From: Planctomycetaceae bacterium
Lineage (GTDB): Bacteria; Planctomycetota; Phycisphaerae; SM23-33
Assembly: GCA_021371965.1 (NCBI GenBank)
Contig: JAJFVE010000106.1
Span: 28,754 to 92,753, forward strand
Length of the DNA: 64,000 bases
Direction: 5' to 3'
Shown here: one piece after another, positions 25,401-33,906 of the stretch
How positions within the stretch are numbered: the stretch's first letter is position 1
How the letters are laid out: every line of letters starts with the position of its first letter
Translations under genes and position numbers: made by a program
Notes under the pieces: generated by a model
Databases searched by the model: none
What the model was told of the DNA's origin: nothing
The model's input: the letters and a program-made list of their open reading frames with translations, nothing else

Positions 25401-28028
25401 TTCCCCAATCATAGAAGCGACGCCTTCTTGATCTCACCGCAGCAGGCCCCTGCATCCGATCCCATAGTCGAACGCACATTCAAGCTGCCGCCTCGCCGCG
25501 AAGCGCCCGTCACGCAGCCGGCGGCGACCAGGTCCTTTGAAGCCGCAGAGACAGCCCGTGCGTATGCCGCCCGGATCAAGACGATTCTGCCTGAGGGTTG
25601 GTCCGTTGCTGCGGAGAAGGCTATAGTGACTGTCACTCGCAAGCAGCCTGTCGAGTGGTATGGGACGATCTCATTGCCAAGTCAGGACAAGGCCCGACTG
25701 AAGGAATGGGGGTTCATCCACTCGAAAACCTACACGATAGGTCTGGAATTCGCTCCGCCCATATCGGCGGAGGAAGCTGGCAGGCTGACGAAGGCGAATA
25801 CCGAAATCACACGCAAGTACTACCAGGCCCACCCCCGCCAGCACGACGTGAAACCTGGCCCGATGCCCGAGGAGTTGACCGGGCTGCTGCATCGTGTGCC
25901 TGATATCCTGGCCGGCGATTTCAGCGTCTTCCTGGCGGCCAGTATCAAAGGGCCCGGGCATGAGTTCAGCACGGCATTCTATGACGACGCCGTCGAGGCT
26001 GAATGCGCGCGCGTGGAACAGGGCATTCGGAAGATTCTGACCGGTCCCGCCTCGTCGGCGACGTCGGTCGCTTCGGTGATGGACAGCCTTGTCGCGGCCG
26101 TCATCTTGATCGAGAAGGATTACCCGGAACTGGAGGGATTCGGCAATTACGCAAACTCCCGGCCGGACAAGCTGGAGGTGCGGTTCTCGCGGCGGGTGCG
26201 GTCGTATTACGAAATGCGGCTCACGCGGCCGGACGACATCGAGAAGAACGGGATCGAGCTGCTCTTTGCGATTCATGACGAACCATGGGACGCATGGACG
26301 ACAGCGGCCAATCCCCTTCTTTTTCTTAAAGCCCTGAAGAAGGTGGTCGCGTCCAGCCTCGTGCTTTCGCCGTCGCCGTCGCCGGGCCTGGAGCAGAAAC
26401 TCGCGGCGATCATCGCCGAGCATCGGGCGATGCTGGTGAAGATGGACCAATCGGCGGCCACGCGGCCCGCGTCGCGGCCGCTAGCGGTCCAGATCAAGGC
26501 CGATGGGACCTGTGAGGTAGAAGGGCGGGCGGTGACGGCCGAGCAACTGGGGCGAAAGGCGCGAGACTTGTTGGCCGCGGATCCTCGCGCCACGGTCAGC
26601 ATCAAAGCGGCGAAAGAGTGCAAACATGTGGCCGTGGCCGACGTGGTAGATGTGCTGCGTCAAGCGAGCGTTCCGGCCGGATCGATTGTCTATACGGCGA
26701 TTAGCGATGCTGAGCCGAAGCCGCGGCCTCTGGTGTTAAGGGTGGCGCGCGGCGGGGCTATGGCCGTGGACGGCAAGTCGGTGACGGCTGGGCAGTGGGA
26801 GAAGATCGTGCGGCAGCGGTTGGCGGATGATCCGCGCACGGCGGTCGGCATCAAGGCCGATGAGGGCGTCACGCACGCGGAACTGGCGGGCGTGGTCGAG
26901 TCGCTGCGCAAGATGGGCGTTGTGATGGGATCTGTCGGCATCATGATGCCGCAAATCGTGAAGGAACCGGCCGCACCGCAATCGCAGCCGTTCAGCGCGT
27001 CCGCACCGGCACAAGCAGATAATGGACCTCAGCCCGGACTGATACCGCCCAGCGACCCGCTGCTCATTGCTGTTCTTAATGGCGATTCCGCCAAGGTAAA
27101 GAAACTGCTGGCCGCCGGGGCGAAAGTGGACAAGTTGGACGACCGGTACGGCTGCACCGCTCTCCATCTGGCCGCTCGCGAAGGGCAGCTCGAGATTATG
27201 AAGATACTCCGCAAAGCCGGAGCGAGAATCTACGGGGAGAATCGCCAAGGAGAACCGCTGACGTTCGCGGCTGTGGCGTCAGGCAAAACTGAGGTCATCC
27301 GCTATTTGCTGCAAGAGGGGGCCAGCAAGAACAGCCTCGATGCCGATGGCGAAACGCTGCTTCACTATGCGGTCTCATTCCGGCTGAAGGTGGATATGCT
27401 GCTGTATCTGATCCAGCAGGGGCTGGACCTGAATGCACGGGACAACCGTGGCCGGACGCCTCTGCATCTCGCGGCGTTGGAAGATAGTGCCTCCGCCCAT
27501 ACCGAAGCGCTGGTGAAAGCGGGTGCCGATATCAAGGCCGCCGATTCCGAGGGACGGACGCCGCTGCACCTGGCAGCCGAATACGATCGCCGCGATGTTG
27601 TCGCGACGCTGGTCAAGGCCGGCGCCGACTGCAATGCTCCCGATGCCTCCGGCAGGCGCCCCCTGCATGAATCGAAGTCGGCGGCCGTGATCGCGATACT
27701 CCTCAAGGGCGGCGCGAAGCCTGACGTATCCGACAATGACGGGCAGACCCCCTTGTCGAATGGGGCCTTCGGTGAGGATCGAGTGGAGATGGCGCGTTTG
27801 TTGATCAATGCGGGGGCCGATGTGAACCATCGCGGCGATCACCACCGGACGGCAATCTTCGATGTGATTTCCCGTGACGATGTCGAGATGTTCGCACTGC
27901 TGGTGGAACACGGTGCGATCATGACGCTGAAGGATGATGCTGGGGAAACTCCGCGAGATTGGATCAAAGAATACGATGTGAAGCGGATAGGAAAGTACCT
28001 GGCTGACAAGCCGGTCCGTGGAAAGTGA
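22428..28028 (+). CDS. Giant Ser/Thr protein kinase with zinc ribbons, membrane segments, ExbD-like repeats and ankyrin repeats
   Basis: 1866 residues. Residues C7, C10, C23 and C26 form an N-terminal zinc ribbon. The kinase domain spans about 65-340: Gly loop GRGGMG (71-76), Lys93 in VALKIL, HRDIKPEN (192-199), DFG (212-214) and APE (260-262), so all catalytic residues are present. Residues 222-249 between DFG and APE are encoded by Family C repeats. A second CxxC pair of motifs follows (RCKTCGF and WCRRCRW), then several hydrophobic segments (about 440-880). Residues about 1350-1500 hold two similar blocks (VEGRAVTAEQL...ATVSIKA and VDGKSVTAGQW...TAVGIKA) that resemble the periplasmic domain of ExbD/TolR. 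The last 330 residues are eight or nine ankyrin repeats (GRTPLHLAA). It is probably a membrane-spanning sensor kinase paired with the adjacent sigma factor. The outer ligand is unknown. Confidence 0.88.
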   Translation: MAEVNTCPQCGKALTGETPGGLCPACLLKRGLETNTQGFTRDEPQGSGWSPPEPKELAVAFSELDIIELIGRGGMGAVYKARQKDLDRLVALKILPPQIGSQESFAQRFAREAQAMARLSHPNIVTIHSFGSRPLTAGGQRGDLYFFIMEYVDGLSLRQILDAGTVSPKEALAIVPQICDALQYAHDRGIVHRDIKPENILLNRAGQVKIADFGLAKLVSRGMGVSPMRATGVSPVEGDQEHGRDAHATQHVMGTPRYMAPEQMLRPSEVDHRADIYSLGVVFYQMLTGELPHGGEKFGPPSRKVLIDVRLDEVVLRALQREPTLRYQQVSQVKEDVETIVHTSAAPGRRPESSTSDAREQRHREEYERRAPGWIIRCKTCGFTEPWGKYGVRLMGRGRTLTIGWCRRCRWIRCHVVEQGEAPAKQPENIPKSRRLPLVGVRDGRRVICWSVLLMYLVFLAVPIGTAWTISASWRAPLIFSLALCAILVVGILRGWAVPIEQLPLLESKLRPTLPPPRPDAKFSRLAIVGAVWAVFAVAAFLRLYQGPSLWQIALAILILPLGFTAPLGTTICGAVGISRIRRSGGMLCGLRLAVADVLIFPLLAMDAVIWAAATYGAYGVRSSSGDLDPWLWVWLLASAAVCAVADVLVIRWAWRAANRPLGTPPAPAAPPLDAMAEAPPAAPLPTVDYARQLVKAPAVGLIIAAAINLALLAALGAVSLTRWNSALPRVQVQETARDSSYKELPDTPRPVAQVTVSRGESWAGLVVGAAMVPSIIVLVAAIRMLRLRGRGLAIAGSILAMIAAPGNIIGLPFGIWALVVLNKREVMEGFAAVRAQKVRSRAWVVILAVVGSLAVLAGAAGFAGVYLRDRMRASGEEHLRQAKRMALESDRLTINSQAELYKMQHNGRRPGIRDGSFDGELFVRQLTRPTSADGEFIPPGPEALYGPYLLSFPANPFVEGPAASRVKGGPGPSPNDGSSGWWVMTTTGEVFPNHRSDAFLISPQQAPASDPIVERTFKLPPRREAPVTQPAATRSFEAAETARAYAARIKTILPEGWSVAAEKAIVTVTRKQPVEWYGTISLPSQDKARLKEWGFIHSKTYTIGLEFAPPISAEEAGRLTKANTEITRKYYQAHPRQHDVKPGPMPEELTGLLHRVPDILAGDFSVFLAASIKGPGHEFSTAFYDDAVEAECARVEQGIRKILTGPASSATSVASVMDSLVAAVILIEKDYPELEGFGNYANSRPDKLEVRFSRRVRSYYEMRLTRPDDIEKNGIELLFAIHDEPWDAWTTAANPLLFLKALKKVVASSLVLSPSPSPGLEQKLAAIIAEHRAMLVKMDQSAATRPASRPLAVQIKADGTCEVEGRAVTAEQLGRKARDLLAADPRATVSIKAAKECKHVAVADVVDVLRQASVPAGSIVYTAISDAEPKPRPLVLRVARGGAMAVDGKSVTAGQWEKIVRQRLADDPRTAVGIKADEGVTHAELAGVVESLRKMGVVMGSVGIMMPQIVKEPAAPQSQPFSASAPAQADNGPQPGLIPPSDPLLIAVLNGDSAKVKKLLAAGAKVDKLDDRYGCTALHLAAREGQLEIMKILRKAGARIYGENRQGEPLTFAAVASGKTEVIRYLLQEGASKNSLDADGETLLHYAVSFRLKVDMLLYLIQQGLDLNARDNRGRTPLHLAALEDSASAHTEALVKAGADIKAADSEGRTPLHLAAEYDRRDVVATLVKAGADCNAPDASGRRPLHESKSAAVIAILLKGGAKPDVSDNDGQTPLSNGAFGEDRVEMARLLINAGADVNHRGDHHRTAIFDVISRDDVEMFALLVEHGAIMTLKDDAGETPRDWIKEYDVKRIGKYLADKPVRGK
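23091..23174. repeat. Family C triple palindrome inserted in the kinase gene
   Basis: Three cores: ATGGGCGTCTCGCCCAT (first), ACGGGCGTCTCGCCCGT (second) and ATGGGCGAGACGCCCAT (third). The first and third are exact reverse complements over 22 nt and flank the second, giving a compound hairpin. The 84-nt block keeps the frame and encodes GMGVSPMRATGVSPVE and HGRDAHAT between the kinase DFG and APE motifs. Confidence 0.93.
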
Positions 28029-28048
28029 TGCTGCAGATCCCGCGGCGA

Positions 28049-29068
28049 TCAGAGGTCTTCGACGGCTGGACGTGCGGGCTTTGGGGTGGGCTTTGGGGTG
28101 GCCGGAGGCTTGTGAGCCGGGGTGGAGGGAACTGCCGGGGTTGCGGGTTGCTCGGCGGCCATGGTCTTGAGCATCTCGATCTCTTTGGCGATGGCGCTGT
28201 CGCGGCCGACTTGGACGGTGGTGTGGTCGGCCCAGGGCAGTGTGATGAACTTCTTGGGGCACTTGGCGGCGTCGAAGATTTCGCGGCTTTGCGAGATGGG
28301 CACGACCATGTCCAGCGCGCCGTGAACGATGATGAGCGGGCAGGTCAGGCTGGCGGCGGCTCGCAGGGCCGAGGCTTCGTCGGGGGCAAAACCGCCCAGC
28401 GATCCGGCCTGGGTGATGCTGCTGTCGAGCTCTTCCTGGGTCGACAGCGGCGCCAGCATGTGGGCGACGGCCTCGATGCCTGCCGGCGGCGCCATCGCCA
28501 GCACGCCCCTGCACCTCGGGTCGATGGCTGCATACTGGATGGCGACGCATCCGCCCAACGAGGCGCCGACGACATAGACCGTCTGCCCGACGAGCCCTTC
28601 GCCGGACAGCGTGTCCATGACGACCTTGATGTCGGTCCTCTCCAAGGCGCCCCAGGTGATGTACTGCCCGCCGCTGTCGCCGTGGGCCCGCAGATCGGGC
28701 AGCACCACATCGTAGCCGCTCCTGGCCAGTCGCTCGCCCAGCGAGAGGAACCAGGATTTGCTCATCACCATCGGGTGCAGCAGCACGACCGTCTCGCGCT
28801 GGGCGGGCGGCTTGTCCGCCGCCGCCGTGCCGGGTTTGGCGCGAATGACCCACACGTCGATGGTGGTCCCGTCCTCGGCCGCCACGGCGCGGTGGGCGTC
28901 GATACGGCCGTTGCTGAGCATCTTGTCCGAGCCGCCGAGCATGCGCAGGGCAGCGCGGCCGGGCGAGACCTCCGGCTCGATGAGTTCCTTGGCGCCGAAG
29001 TATCCGCCGGTGGTGCAGCCGCCGGCTGTCAGCACCGCCGCGATCAGGATGTGTCGCACGTGAGTCAT
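28049..29068 (-). CDS. Alpha/beta hydrolase, probable lipoprotein
   Basis: 339 residues. The ATG at 29068 overlaps the mutL stop (ATGA), which indicates translational coupling. The N-terminus MTHVRHILIAAVLTAGGC fits a lipoprotein signal with Cys18. The hydrolase core has LLHPMVMSKSWFLSLGERLARSGYDVVLPDLRAHGDSGG, the nucleophile elbow VVGASLGGC (Ser in GxSxG), the acid Asp near HGALDMVVP and His in LPWADHTTV. The C-terminus is a Pro/Lys-rich tail (about 50 residues), perhaps cell-wall associated. Likely an esterase or peptidase at the cell surface. Its coupling to a DNA repair gene has no clear functional reason. Confidence 0.85.
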   Translation of the reverse strand: MTHVRHILIAAVLTAGGCTTGGYFGAKELIEPEVSPGRAALRMLGGSDKMLSNGRIDAHRAVAAEDGTTIDVWVIRAKPGTAAADKPPAQRETVVLLHPMVMSKSWFLSLGERLARSGYDVVLPDLRAHGDSGGQYITWGALERTDIKVVMDTLSGEGLVGQTVYVVGASLGGCVAIQYAAIDPRCRGVLAMAPPAGIEAVAHMLAPLSTQEELDSSITQAGSLGGFAPDEASALRAAASLTCPLIIVHGALDMVVPISQSREIFDAAKCPKKFITLPWADHTTVQVGRDSAIAKEIEMLKTMAAEQPATPAVPSTPAHKPPATPKPTPKPARPAVEDL

Positions 29069-30948
29069 ATGCGTTTGAACTGCTTTTCCAGGTCTTTGAG
29101 CGAAAGTCGTAGCGTCGTGGGCCTGCCGTGCGGGCAGCTCGAGGCCTTTTCCGCTTCGTCCAGGTGTGCCAGCAGGGCGTCGATCTCGGTGGTCGTCAGG
29201 GCTTGGCCGGCCTTGATGGCGGCCTTGCACGCCATGATGGCCAGGACGTCTTCGAGCACGCGTTCGCTGTCCATGGTCTCGTCTTCGGCGAGCTTGTCCA
29301 GCAGTTCGCGCATGAAATCGGCCGCCGGCACGCCGCGCTGCACGAGCAAGGCGGGGAACTGGTGAATGGCGGCCGCGTCGGCGCCGAACGACCCGACTTC
29401 GATGCCCAGCCGCGCCAGCAACTCGCCGCATCGCTCGAGCGTTTCGGCGTCGGCGGTCGAGATGTGGAAGGTTTCTGGAATCAGGGCCCGCTGGGCGGTC
29501 AGGGCCCCGCCGGTCAGACGGCGGCGCAACTCGTTGTAGATCACGCGCTCGTGCAGGGCGTGCTGGTCGACGATGAGCACGCCGTCGTTGCCGGCGGCCA
29601 CGATGTACGTCTGGTGAATCTGGATCGCATGCGGGAGAAGTGCCGGATCGAGCGAAGGCGGTTCGGCAATAGGCCCTGGCATGGGGGAAGACTGCGGCGG
29701 CAGGGGGATGGGTTGCCGGGGTGCCATGAGCGGCAGGGTAGTCACCGCAGGACCGAAGGCATCGTCATCAGGCTGCTCGCAGTGATACGCATGCGGCGAT
29801 TTGACAGAGGACTGCTCGCTGACGATCAGGCGCGGCTGGGGCGCGGGGGCGGACTTGAAGAAGTCGGCGATGGCCTCGCGCAGGGAGGCGCGCCGCTGCT
29901 GGTCGGCGGGGGCGGCGGGATGGTCGAAGTCGTCGGTTTCCAGCGAAGCGCTGGGGGAGAGATTCGCGGCGTTGAGCGTTTGGCGCAGGGCGGCCATCAG
30001 GGCCCCGTGGACGGCCTGGCTGTCGCGGAAGCGGACCTCGACCTTGGTCGGGTGGACGTTGACGTCCACGTCGGCCGGGTCGATCTCGATGAAGATCATC
30101 GCCACGGGGTAATTCCGCGGGTCGGCCAGGCCGCGGTAGGCTTCGCGCAGGGCGTGCGAGAGCAGGCGGTCGCGGATGTATCGCCCGTTGAGGAAGAAGT
30201 ACTGCCATCGCGGGGCCGACCGCATCGCATCGGGTCGGCCCAGCAGGCCGGCGATGGGAATCGGCCCGCTCGAGCGGGCGATGGGCATGAGCCCGCCGGC
30301 CAGGTCGCGCCCGAACAGATCGGCCGCCCGCGTCGCCGTTGATGCGGCGGCAGGGAGGTTGGAAATCTCGCGGCCGTTGTGTGTGACCGTGAAGGCCACG
30401 TGCGGGTGCGGCAGGGCCAGGCGGGCGATCTGCTCGGTGATGTGGCCCAGTTCGGTGTTGACCGTCCGCATGAACTTGCGGCGGGCGGGGGTGTTGAAGA
30501 ACAGGTCGCGAATCGTCACGGTGGTGCCGGCGGCCGAGGGGCAAGGGCGCACGGGCTCGATGGTCTCGCCGCTGGCGGAGGCCTCATAGCCGCTGGGGTC
30601 GTCGCGGCGGCGCGTGCGGATGTGCGCGTGGGCGATAGAAGCTATCGACGCCAGCGCCTCGCCGCGAAAGCCCATCGTCGAGATGCGAAAGAGGTCGTCC
30701 TCGCCGGAGAGCTTGCTGGTGGCGTGGGCGGCGAAGGCCAGCGCCAAGTCGGCGGCCGTCATGCCGGAGCCGTCGTCGCTGACGGCGATGAGCTTGCGGC
30801 CGCCATCCTCGATGGCCACGTCGATGCGCGTGGCGCCGGCGTCGAGGGCGTTCTCGACGAGTTCCTTGACGACGCTGGCGGGTCGTTCGATGACCTCGCC
30901 GGCGGCGATCTTATTGACCAGATGTACCGGTCGAACGGCGATCGGCAT
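29065..30948 (-). CDS. mutL: DNA mismatch repair protein MutL
   Basis: 627 residues. The GHKL ATPase domain is clear: IAAGEVIERPASVVKELVEN (E and N of motif I), DDGSGM, TSKL...MGFRGEALASIASI, GTTVTIRDLFFNTPARRKF and VHPTKVEVRF. A Pro-rich linker (about 330-430) leads to the C-terminal dimerisation/endonuclease domain with VDQHALHERVIYN, ACKAAIKAGQAL and CPHGRP, the metal-site motifs of nicking MutL types. In DQHA(x)2E(x)4E the last Glu is replaced by Asn here, with Glu one residue later. The start is supported by the conserved first strand and a promoter just upstream; no Shine-Dalgarno sequence. No mutS is nearby. Confidence 0.95.
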   Translation of the reverse strand: MPIAVRPVHLVNKIAAGEVIERPASVVKELVENALDAGATRIDVAIEDGGRKLIAVSDDGSGMTAADLALAFAAHATSKLSGEDDLFRISTMGFRGEALASIASIAHAHIRTRRRDDPSGYEASASGETIEPVRPCPSAAGTTVTIRDLFFNTPARRKFMRTVNTELGHITEQIARLALPHPHVAFTVTHNGREISNLPAAASTATRAADLFGRDLAGGLMPIARSSGPIPIAGLLGRPDAMRSAPRWQYFFLNGRYIRDRLLSHALREAYRGLADPRNYPVAMIFIEIDPADVDVNVHPTKVEVRFRDSQAVHGALMAALRQTLNAANLSPSASLETDDFDHPAAPADQQRRASLREAIADFFKSAPAPQPRLIVSEQSSVKSPHAYHCEQPDDDAFGPAVTTLPLMAPRQPIPLPPQSSPMPGPIAEPPSLDPALLPHAIQIHQTYIVAAGNDGVLIVDQHALHERVIYNELRRRLTGGALTAQRALIPETFHISTADAETLERCGELLARLGIEVGSFGADAAAIHQFPALLVQRGVPAADFMRELLDKLAEDETMDSERVLEDVLAIMACKAAIKAGQALTTTEIDALLAHLDEAEKASSCPHGRPTTLRLSLKDLEKQFKRI

Positions 30949-30958
30949 GGTGAAAGAG

Positions 30959-30986
30959 ATTCTAGACGCAGACGGTGCGGATGCAA
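30959..30986 (-). promoter_or_regulatory. Leaderless-type promoter of mutL (TTGCAT-16-TAGAAT)
   Basis: On the minus strand, -35 TTGCAT (30986-30981) and -10 TAGAAT (30964-30959) are 16 nt apart. The -10 ends 10 nt before the mutL ATG, leaving at most a few nucleotides of leader. The boxes are nearly the same as those of dnaN. Confidence 0.6.
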
Positions 30987-31182
30987 AACCAAAAGGGTGC
31001 TGCGGATACCGTACCGGCAGGAAATGAAGAAGCAGTTCAAACAAACGAATTACTTCTTCAGTGCCTCCGCCGCGACTTGCCCCATCACGACTGAGGCATT
31101 GCCGAGTTCGATACGCGCTTCTTCTTGGAAGAGAAAAACGGTAGAATCCGTAGACCTTGAACCTGCTATTAGGAGAATGCGA

Positions 31183-31734
31183 ATGACTCGCACCTGGTTG
31201 ATAATGATTGCTCTGATGGTTGCGGTGGCGGCGATTCCGCTGTGGGCGTGCCCGCGTTCGACGCCGGCCCCGACGGCGGCGCCCGCCAGTGCATGGCAAG
31301 AGATGTTCGCCGACGGCCTGGTCGACGCCAATAACAAGAAGGTCTCGCTCGACCAGCTCAAAGGCAAAGTGGTGGGGGTATATTTCTCCGCCCACTGGTG
31401 CCCTCCTTGCCGCGCGTTTACGCCAACGCTCGTGCAGTTTCGCGACAAGAATGCCGCCGGCTTTGAAGTTGTCTTCGTCAGTTGCGACCGCACGAGCCAG
31501 GACAAGTCCAAGTACATGAGCGAGACGAAGATGAAGTGGCCCAGCGTGCCGTTCCAGGCCAAGAGCGGCAAGGTCCTGATGAGCACGCACCAGATCAGGG
31601 GCATTCCCTCTCTGGTCATCCTGTCGCCCGGCGGCAAGGTCATCAGCAGGAATGGTCGCGGCGAGGTGTCGTCGGCGGCCGATAGCTGCCTGGACGCGTG
31701 GAAGAAGGCCGGGGCCGAGGCGGACGGCAAGTAA
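31183..31734 (+). CDS. Exported thioredoxin-like (nucleoredoxin-type) protein
   Basis: 183 residues. AGGAGA lies 6 nt before the ATG at 31183. A signal peptide or membrane anchor (LIMIALMVAVAAIPLWAC) is followed by a short Pro/Ala linker. The thioredoxin fold shows YFSAHWCPPCRAFTPTL with the WCPPC active site, FEVVFVSCDRTSQD and the cis-Pro segment RGIPSLVILSPGGKV. The SAHWCPPCR form is typical of the nucleoredoxin/tryparedoxin-like TlpA group. Cys23 at the signal end (ACPRS) may be a lipoprotein Cys. It is expected to reduce or shuffle disulfides outside the cytoplasmic membrane. The fur-like gene starts 16 nt after its stop, so they may be one operon. Confidence 0.9.
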   Translation: MTRTWLIMIALMVAVAAIPLWACPRSTPAPTAAPASAWQEMFADGLVDANNKKVSLDQLKGKVVGVYFSAHWCPPCRAFTPTLVQFRDKNAAGFEVVFVSCDRTSQDKSKYMSETKMKWPSVPFQAKSGKVLMSTHQIRGIPSLVILSPGGKVISRNGRGEVSSAADSCLDAWKKAGAEADGK

Positions 31735-31750
31735 CCCTGCGATCGATCCG

Positions 31751-32125
31751 ATGAGCGAGCGAAACACGCGACAAAAAGCGGCTGTGCTGGAGGTGCTGAG
31801 CCAGGCGGCGGTGCCGCTGGCGCCGCCGCAGTTGCTGGCGCGGGCGCAGGAACTGGTGGCGACCATCGGCCAGGCGACGGTCTATCGCGTTCTCAAGGCC
31901 CTTCAGGAGAAGGGGACCATCTGCACGGTGCAGTTGCCGGGCGAACCGCCGCTTTATGAACTGGCCGGAAAGCGACATCATCATTTCTTCCGCTGCCGGC
32001 GCTGCGGGTTCATGTATGAAGTCCAGGGCTGCGCCGAACTGGTCAAGCGCCTCGTCCCGCGCGGGTTCAAGCTGGAAGACCACGAGGTCTTTCTCTTTGG
32101 CACGTGCACATCGTGCATCAAGTAA
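31751..32125 (+). CDS. Fur-family metal-dependent transcriptional regulator
   Basis: 124 residues. The start at 31751 gives MSERNTRQKAAVLEVLSQ, the conserved opening of the winged helix; the recognition helix is QATVYRVLKALQEKG. The C-terminal domain has HHHFFRCRRCG (His ligands plus the first CxxC of the structural zinc site) and a terminal CTSC (second CxxC). Length fits short Fur/Zur/PerR proteins; which metal or peroxide it senses cannot be read. The RHHHFxCxxCG form is often seen in Zur and Fur alike. It lies directly after the thioredoxin-like gene. Confidence 0.93.
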   Translation: MSERNTRQKAAVLEVLSQAAVPLAPPQLLARAQELVATIGQATVYRVLKALQEKGTICTVQLPGEPPLYELAGKRHHHFFRCRRCGFMYEVQGCAELVKRLVPRGFKLEDHEVFLFGTCTSCIK

Positions 32126-32212
32126 CCGGCCCCTTTGATCGGCCTTCAGTGCGTTTGCGACTCGCCTAGGATGGTTAAGGTGGCGGGGAACTTCCAGGCG
32201 GAAGGGGCAGGA

Positions 32213-33817
32213 ATGTCGCAATCGTCCAAGACGACAGTTCAGGAGCAAGGAAGAAGGTTCGCGCGTGTTCCCCGGGCGAGCAGGAGGCGCCGCGTCTTCG
32301 GCCGACTGAGTCCCAGGCCAAGGTCCGAGTTCAAATTGCCGCTGCCTCGGGAGCGTTCGGCGCTATGGCGATACGGCGTGGCCCTGCTCATCGCGGCGGG
32401 CGCTTTTGGACTGCGCTTGCTCCTTGATCCAGTGATGGGAGCCCACGCCCCTTACGTCACGTACATGGTGGCGGTGGCGGCGACAGTATGGTTGGCGGGT
32501 TTCTGGCCTGCGATGCTGACAGCGGCGCTGGGGATCCCGGGGGCGATGTACCTCCTGCAAGATAACCCGTTTCCCTGGCCGGCCAGGGTAATCGGAATCG
32601 CCATCTATGCTCTGGGGATGCTGTCGCTGGCGTTCATGGGACACAGCATGCGCAAGGCCCGCCGGCAGGCGCAACAGGCCGCCGCGCAATCGCAGCACGA
32701 GCAAGAGGAGACTGCCCGGGCGCGTCTGGAGTGGGAACAGACCTTCGAGTCGGTTCCGGACTTGGTGGCCATTATCGACGCTGAACATCAGATCGTTCGT
32801 GCCAACAAGGCGATGAGAGAACGGCTTAAAATCGACGCGGCGGCATGGCCGGGGCTGGGGTGCTATCGCGCCGGGGGCGGCCTGGAAGGTCCGGTGCGGA
32901 AATGTCCGCACGCCGAAGCCATAGCCGAGGGCAAGGAGCACATTGCGGAGGTCTACGAGGAGCGGCTGGGGGGTCATTTTCTCATCAGTTGCACGCCGAT
33001 GCGCGACGGGCAGGGCCGCATCATTGGCACGGTGCACGTCGCCCGCGACATTACGGCCCTGAAGAAAACGCAGGAGGCGCTGGAGGCAAGCGAGCAGCGG
33101 CTGCAGGCCCAGGCAACGGAACTGACGCGGTCGAACCGCGACCTGGAGGAGTTCGCCCACATCGCCAGCCACGACCTGAAGGAGCCGCTGGGAGTCATTA
33201 CGATGTACCTGGCGCTGCTGAAGAAGAAGTATGCGGCGGTGCTTGACGATCAAGCCCGCCAGTTCGTCGGCCACGCGGTTGATGCGGTAGGGCGGATGGG
33301 GCATCTAATCAATGACTTGTTGACCTATTCGCGCGTGGGGCGAAAGACAGAGGGCATGACATCTACGAGCATGGAAGAATCGCTGGCCGCGGCGCTGGGC
33401 AATCTCAAGGCCGGCATCGCCGCCAGCGGCGCCGTTATCACAAACGACCCTCTGCCTGCGGTGCAGGCTGAAAAAACGCTGATGACGCAACTGCTTCAGA
33501 ACCTCATCGGCAATGCGATCAAGTATTGCGCCGCGGGAACCGTGCCGCAGATCCATGTCGGCGCCGGCCGCCAGGACGACGGGTGGCTATTCGCCGTGCG
33601 CGACAACGGGATCGGGATCCGCCCTGAAGAACACGAGCGAATCTTTGCGATCTTCCACCGCGTTGAAAATGCGCACACCGCGGCCGAGGGCACCGGAGTC
33701 GGCCTGGCCATCTGCAAGAAGATCGTCGACTACCACTGCGGGCGCATCTGGGTGCAATCGCAGCCGGGGCAGGGCAGCACGTTCTTCTTCACGATTCCCG
33801 ACACCGTCCAAAGCTGA
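32213..33817 (+). CDS. Membrane sensor histidine kinase with PAS domain (copy 1)
   Basis: 534 residues from ATG 32213 (GAAGGGG upstream); an earlier in-frame start at 32135 is possible. Four hydrophobic segments at about 50-142 resemble the DUF4118/KdpD-type membrane module. A PAS domain follows (about 177-283) and contains a CPHAEAIAEG segment. The HisKA dimerisation helix has FAHIASHDLKEPLG with the phospho-acceptor His320. The ATPase domain has N in LIGNAIKY, DNGIGI, GTGVGLAICKKIV and GQGSTFFFTIP. No response regulator is next to it, so its partner is elsewhere. It is followed by a close paralog, evidence of tandem duplication. Confidence 0.92.
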   Translation: MSQSSKTTVQEQGRRFARVPRASRRRRVFGRLSPRPRSEFKLPLPRERSALWRYGVALLIAAGAFGLRLLLDPVMGAHAPYVTYMVAVAATVWLAGFWPAMLTAALGIPGAMYLLQDNPFPWPARVIGIAIYALGMLSLAFMGHSMRKARRQAQQAAAQSQHEQEETARARLEWEQTFESVPDLVAIIDAEHQIVRANKAMRERLKIDAAAWPGLGCYRAGGGLEGPVRKCPHAEAIAEGKEHIAEVYEERLGGHFLISCTPMRDGQGRIIGTVHVARDITALKKTQEALEASEQRLQAQATELTRSNRDLEEFAHIASHDLKEPLGVITMYLALLKKKYAAVLDDQARQFVGHAVDAVGRMGHLINDLLTYSRVGRKTEGMTSTSMEESLAAALGNLKAGIAASGAVITNDPLPAVQAEKTLMTQLLQNLIGNAIKYCAAGTVPQIHVGAGRQDDGWLFAVRDNGIGIRPEEHERIFAIFHRVENAHTAAEGTGVGLAICKKIVDYHCGRIWVQSQPGQGSTFFFTIPDTVQS

Positions 33818-33906
33818 TTAGCGCCTCTCCGGGCCCTGAAAGATCCCTCAGAATTTTTGCAGGGATTCGTGCCGGAATCGCCCCGCCGAACGTACAAAAA
33901 GTGACT

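Noticed and set aside
30949..31866. N-terminal extension of mutL of about 300 codons on the minus strand
   Set aside because: The conserved MutL start is at 30948; the extension runs antisense through the thioredoxin-like gene and the promoter region.
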